Of a stretch of DNA of 64,000 bases, positions 63,801 to 64,000 are shown in pieces. A program made the position numbers and the translations under genes. Below the pieces are notes generated by a model. That model made no database searches. It saw only the letters and a list, made by a program, of their open reading frames with translations, and had not been told where the DNA came from. Origin of the DNA: Struthidea cinerea. Its lineage: Eukaryota; Chordata; Aves; Passeriformes; Corcoracidae. Position 1 is the stretch's first letter. The number at the start of each line of letters is the position of its first letter. Location: contig VZTI01005062.1 in the NCBI GenBank assembly GCA_013397865.1, positions 633,582-697,581 of the forward strand, written 5' to 3'.

Positions 63801-64000
63801 GTGTGTCTAAGTATGCTTAACTAGTACATTCTGTGTGTCTATCAATCAAATCATTTTCACTCATCTTTTCTCCACTCTGTATCTGCAGACTCTTCAGATA
63901 GTAAACTCTTCAGAACTGAATACTGCTCAGTATTTGGGAAATAGCTTGTGGCATTGTGGACACTAATAATTGTCGTATTTGGAGATTCTTTAAGTATACG
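54814..64000. other. Upstream of IFTAP coding exon 1: probable first intron, no gene resolved
   Basis: Because coding exon 1 has a splice acceptor at its 5' side, at least one non-coding exon lies further right. I cannot identify it with confidence. A strong minus-strand donor context, TTTTTTCAG|GTAAGAG, sits at 63085/63086. There is a modestly GC-rich stretch at about 58540-58860. I see no obvious CpG island and no RAG2 reading frame. Confidence 0.5.
58540..58860. other. Modestly GC-rich stretch, nature unknown
   Basis: Richer in G+C than its surroundings, with an 89-codon plus-strand open frame of no recognisable type. CpG is sparse, so it does not look like a typical CpG-island promoter. 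Confidence 0.35.

Noticed and set aside
1..64000. CRISPR arrays, operons, prophage or other prokaryotic systems
   Set aside because: No regularly spaced repeats and no dense coding; all evidence points to vertebrate nuclear DNA.

Overview
The window looks like nuclear DNA from a bird, most likely a songbird. The evidence is a set of avian interspersed repeats: several CR1 LINE fragments, a tRNA-Ile-headed SINE with a CR1-like tail (the TguSINE1 type known from passerines), and two LTRs of avian endogenous retrovirus type. Coding density is very low, introns are GT-AG, and there are no bacterial-style operons. The bird call is solid; the passerine call rests mainly on the SINE and is moderate.

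Only one gene can be supported: IFTAP (C11orf74/NWC/HEPIS), the intraflagellar transport-associated protein, on the minus strand. Six coding exons were assembled by hand, running right to left: 54658-54766, 41363-41520, 39738-39809, 38740-38794, 32367-32497 and 25695-25847. All five introns are GT-AG, the phases match at every junction, and the joined frame gives 225 codons, close to the roughly 221 of human IFTAP as I remember it. Two poly(A) signals lie downstream at 25283-25288 and 25225-25230. The non-coding first exon(s) and promoter are not resolved. In mammals they lie in or near RAG2, and no RAG2 coding exon is present here, so they may be beyond the right edge.

Layout: 1-332 holds a CR1 fragment and a SINE. 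334-1530 holds simple repeats and a second CR1 fragment. 1531-25200 is intergenic, downstream of IFTAP, with a clean solo LTR at 12026-12529 flanked by a perfect 6-bp target-site duplication, and a GC-rich block near 20.88-21.27 kb. 25.2-54.8 kb is the IFTAP body. Its introns carry an antisense solo LTR (27633-28218), a short CR1 tail next to a splice acceptor (39894-40012), small tandem duplications, and a larger CR1 copy (52839-53960) broken by a 184-base run of N. 54.8-64 kb is probably the first IFTAP intron or upstream sequence and has no feature I can name with confidence. I saw no novel multi-gene system, CRISPR array or functional RNA gene.
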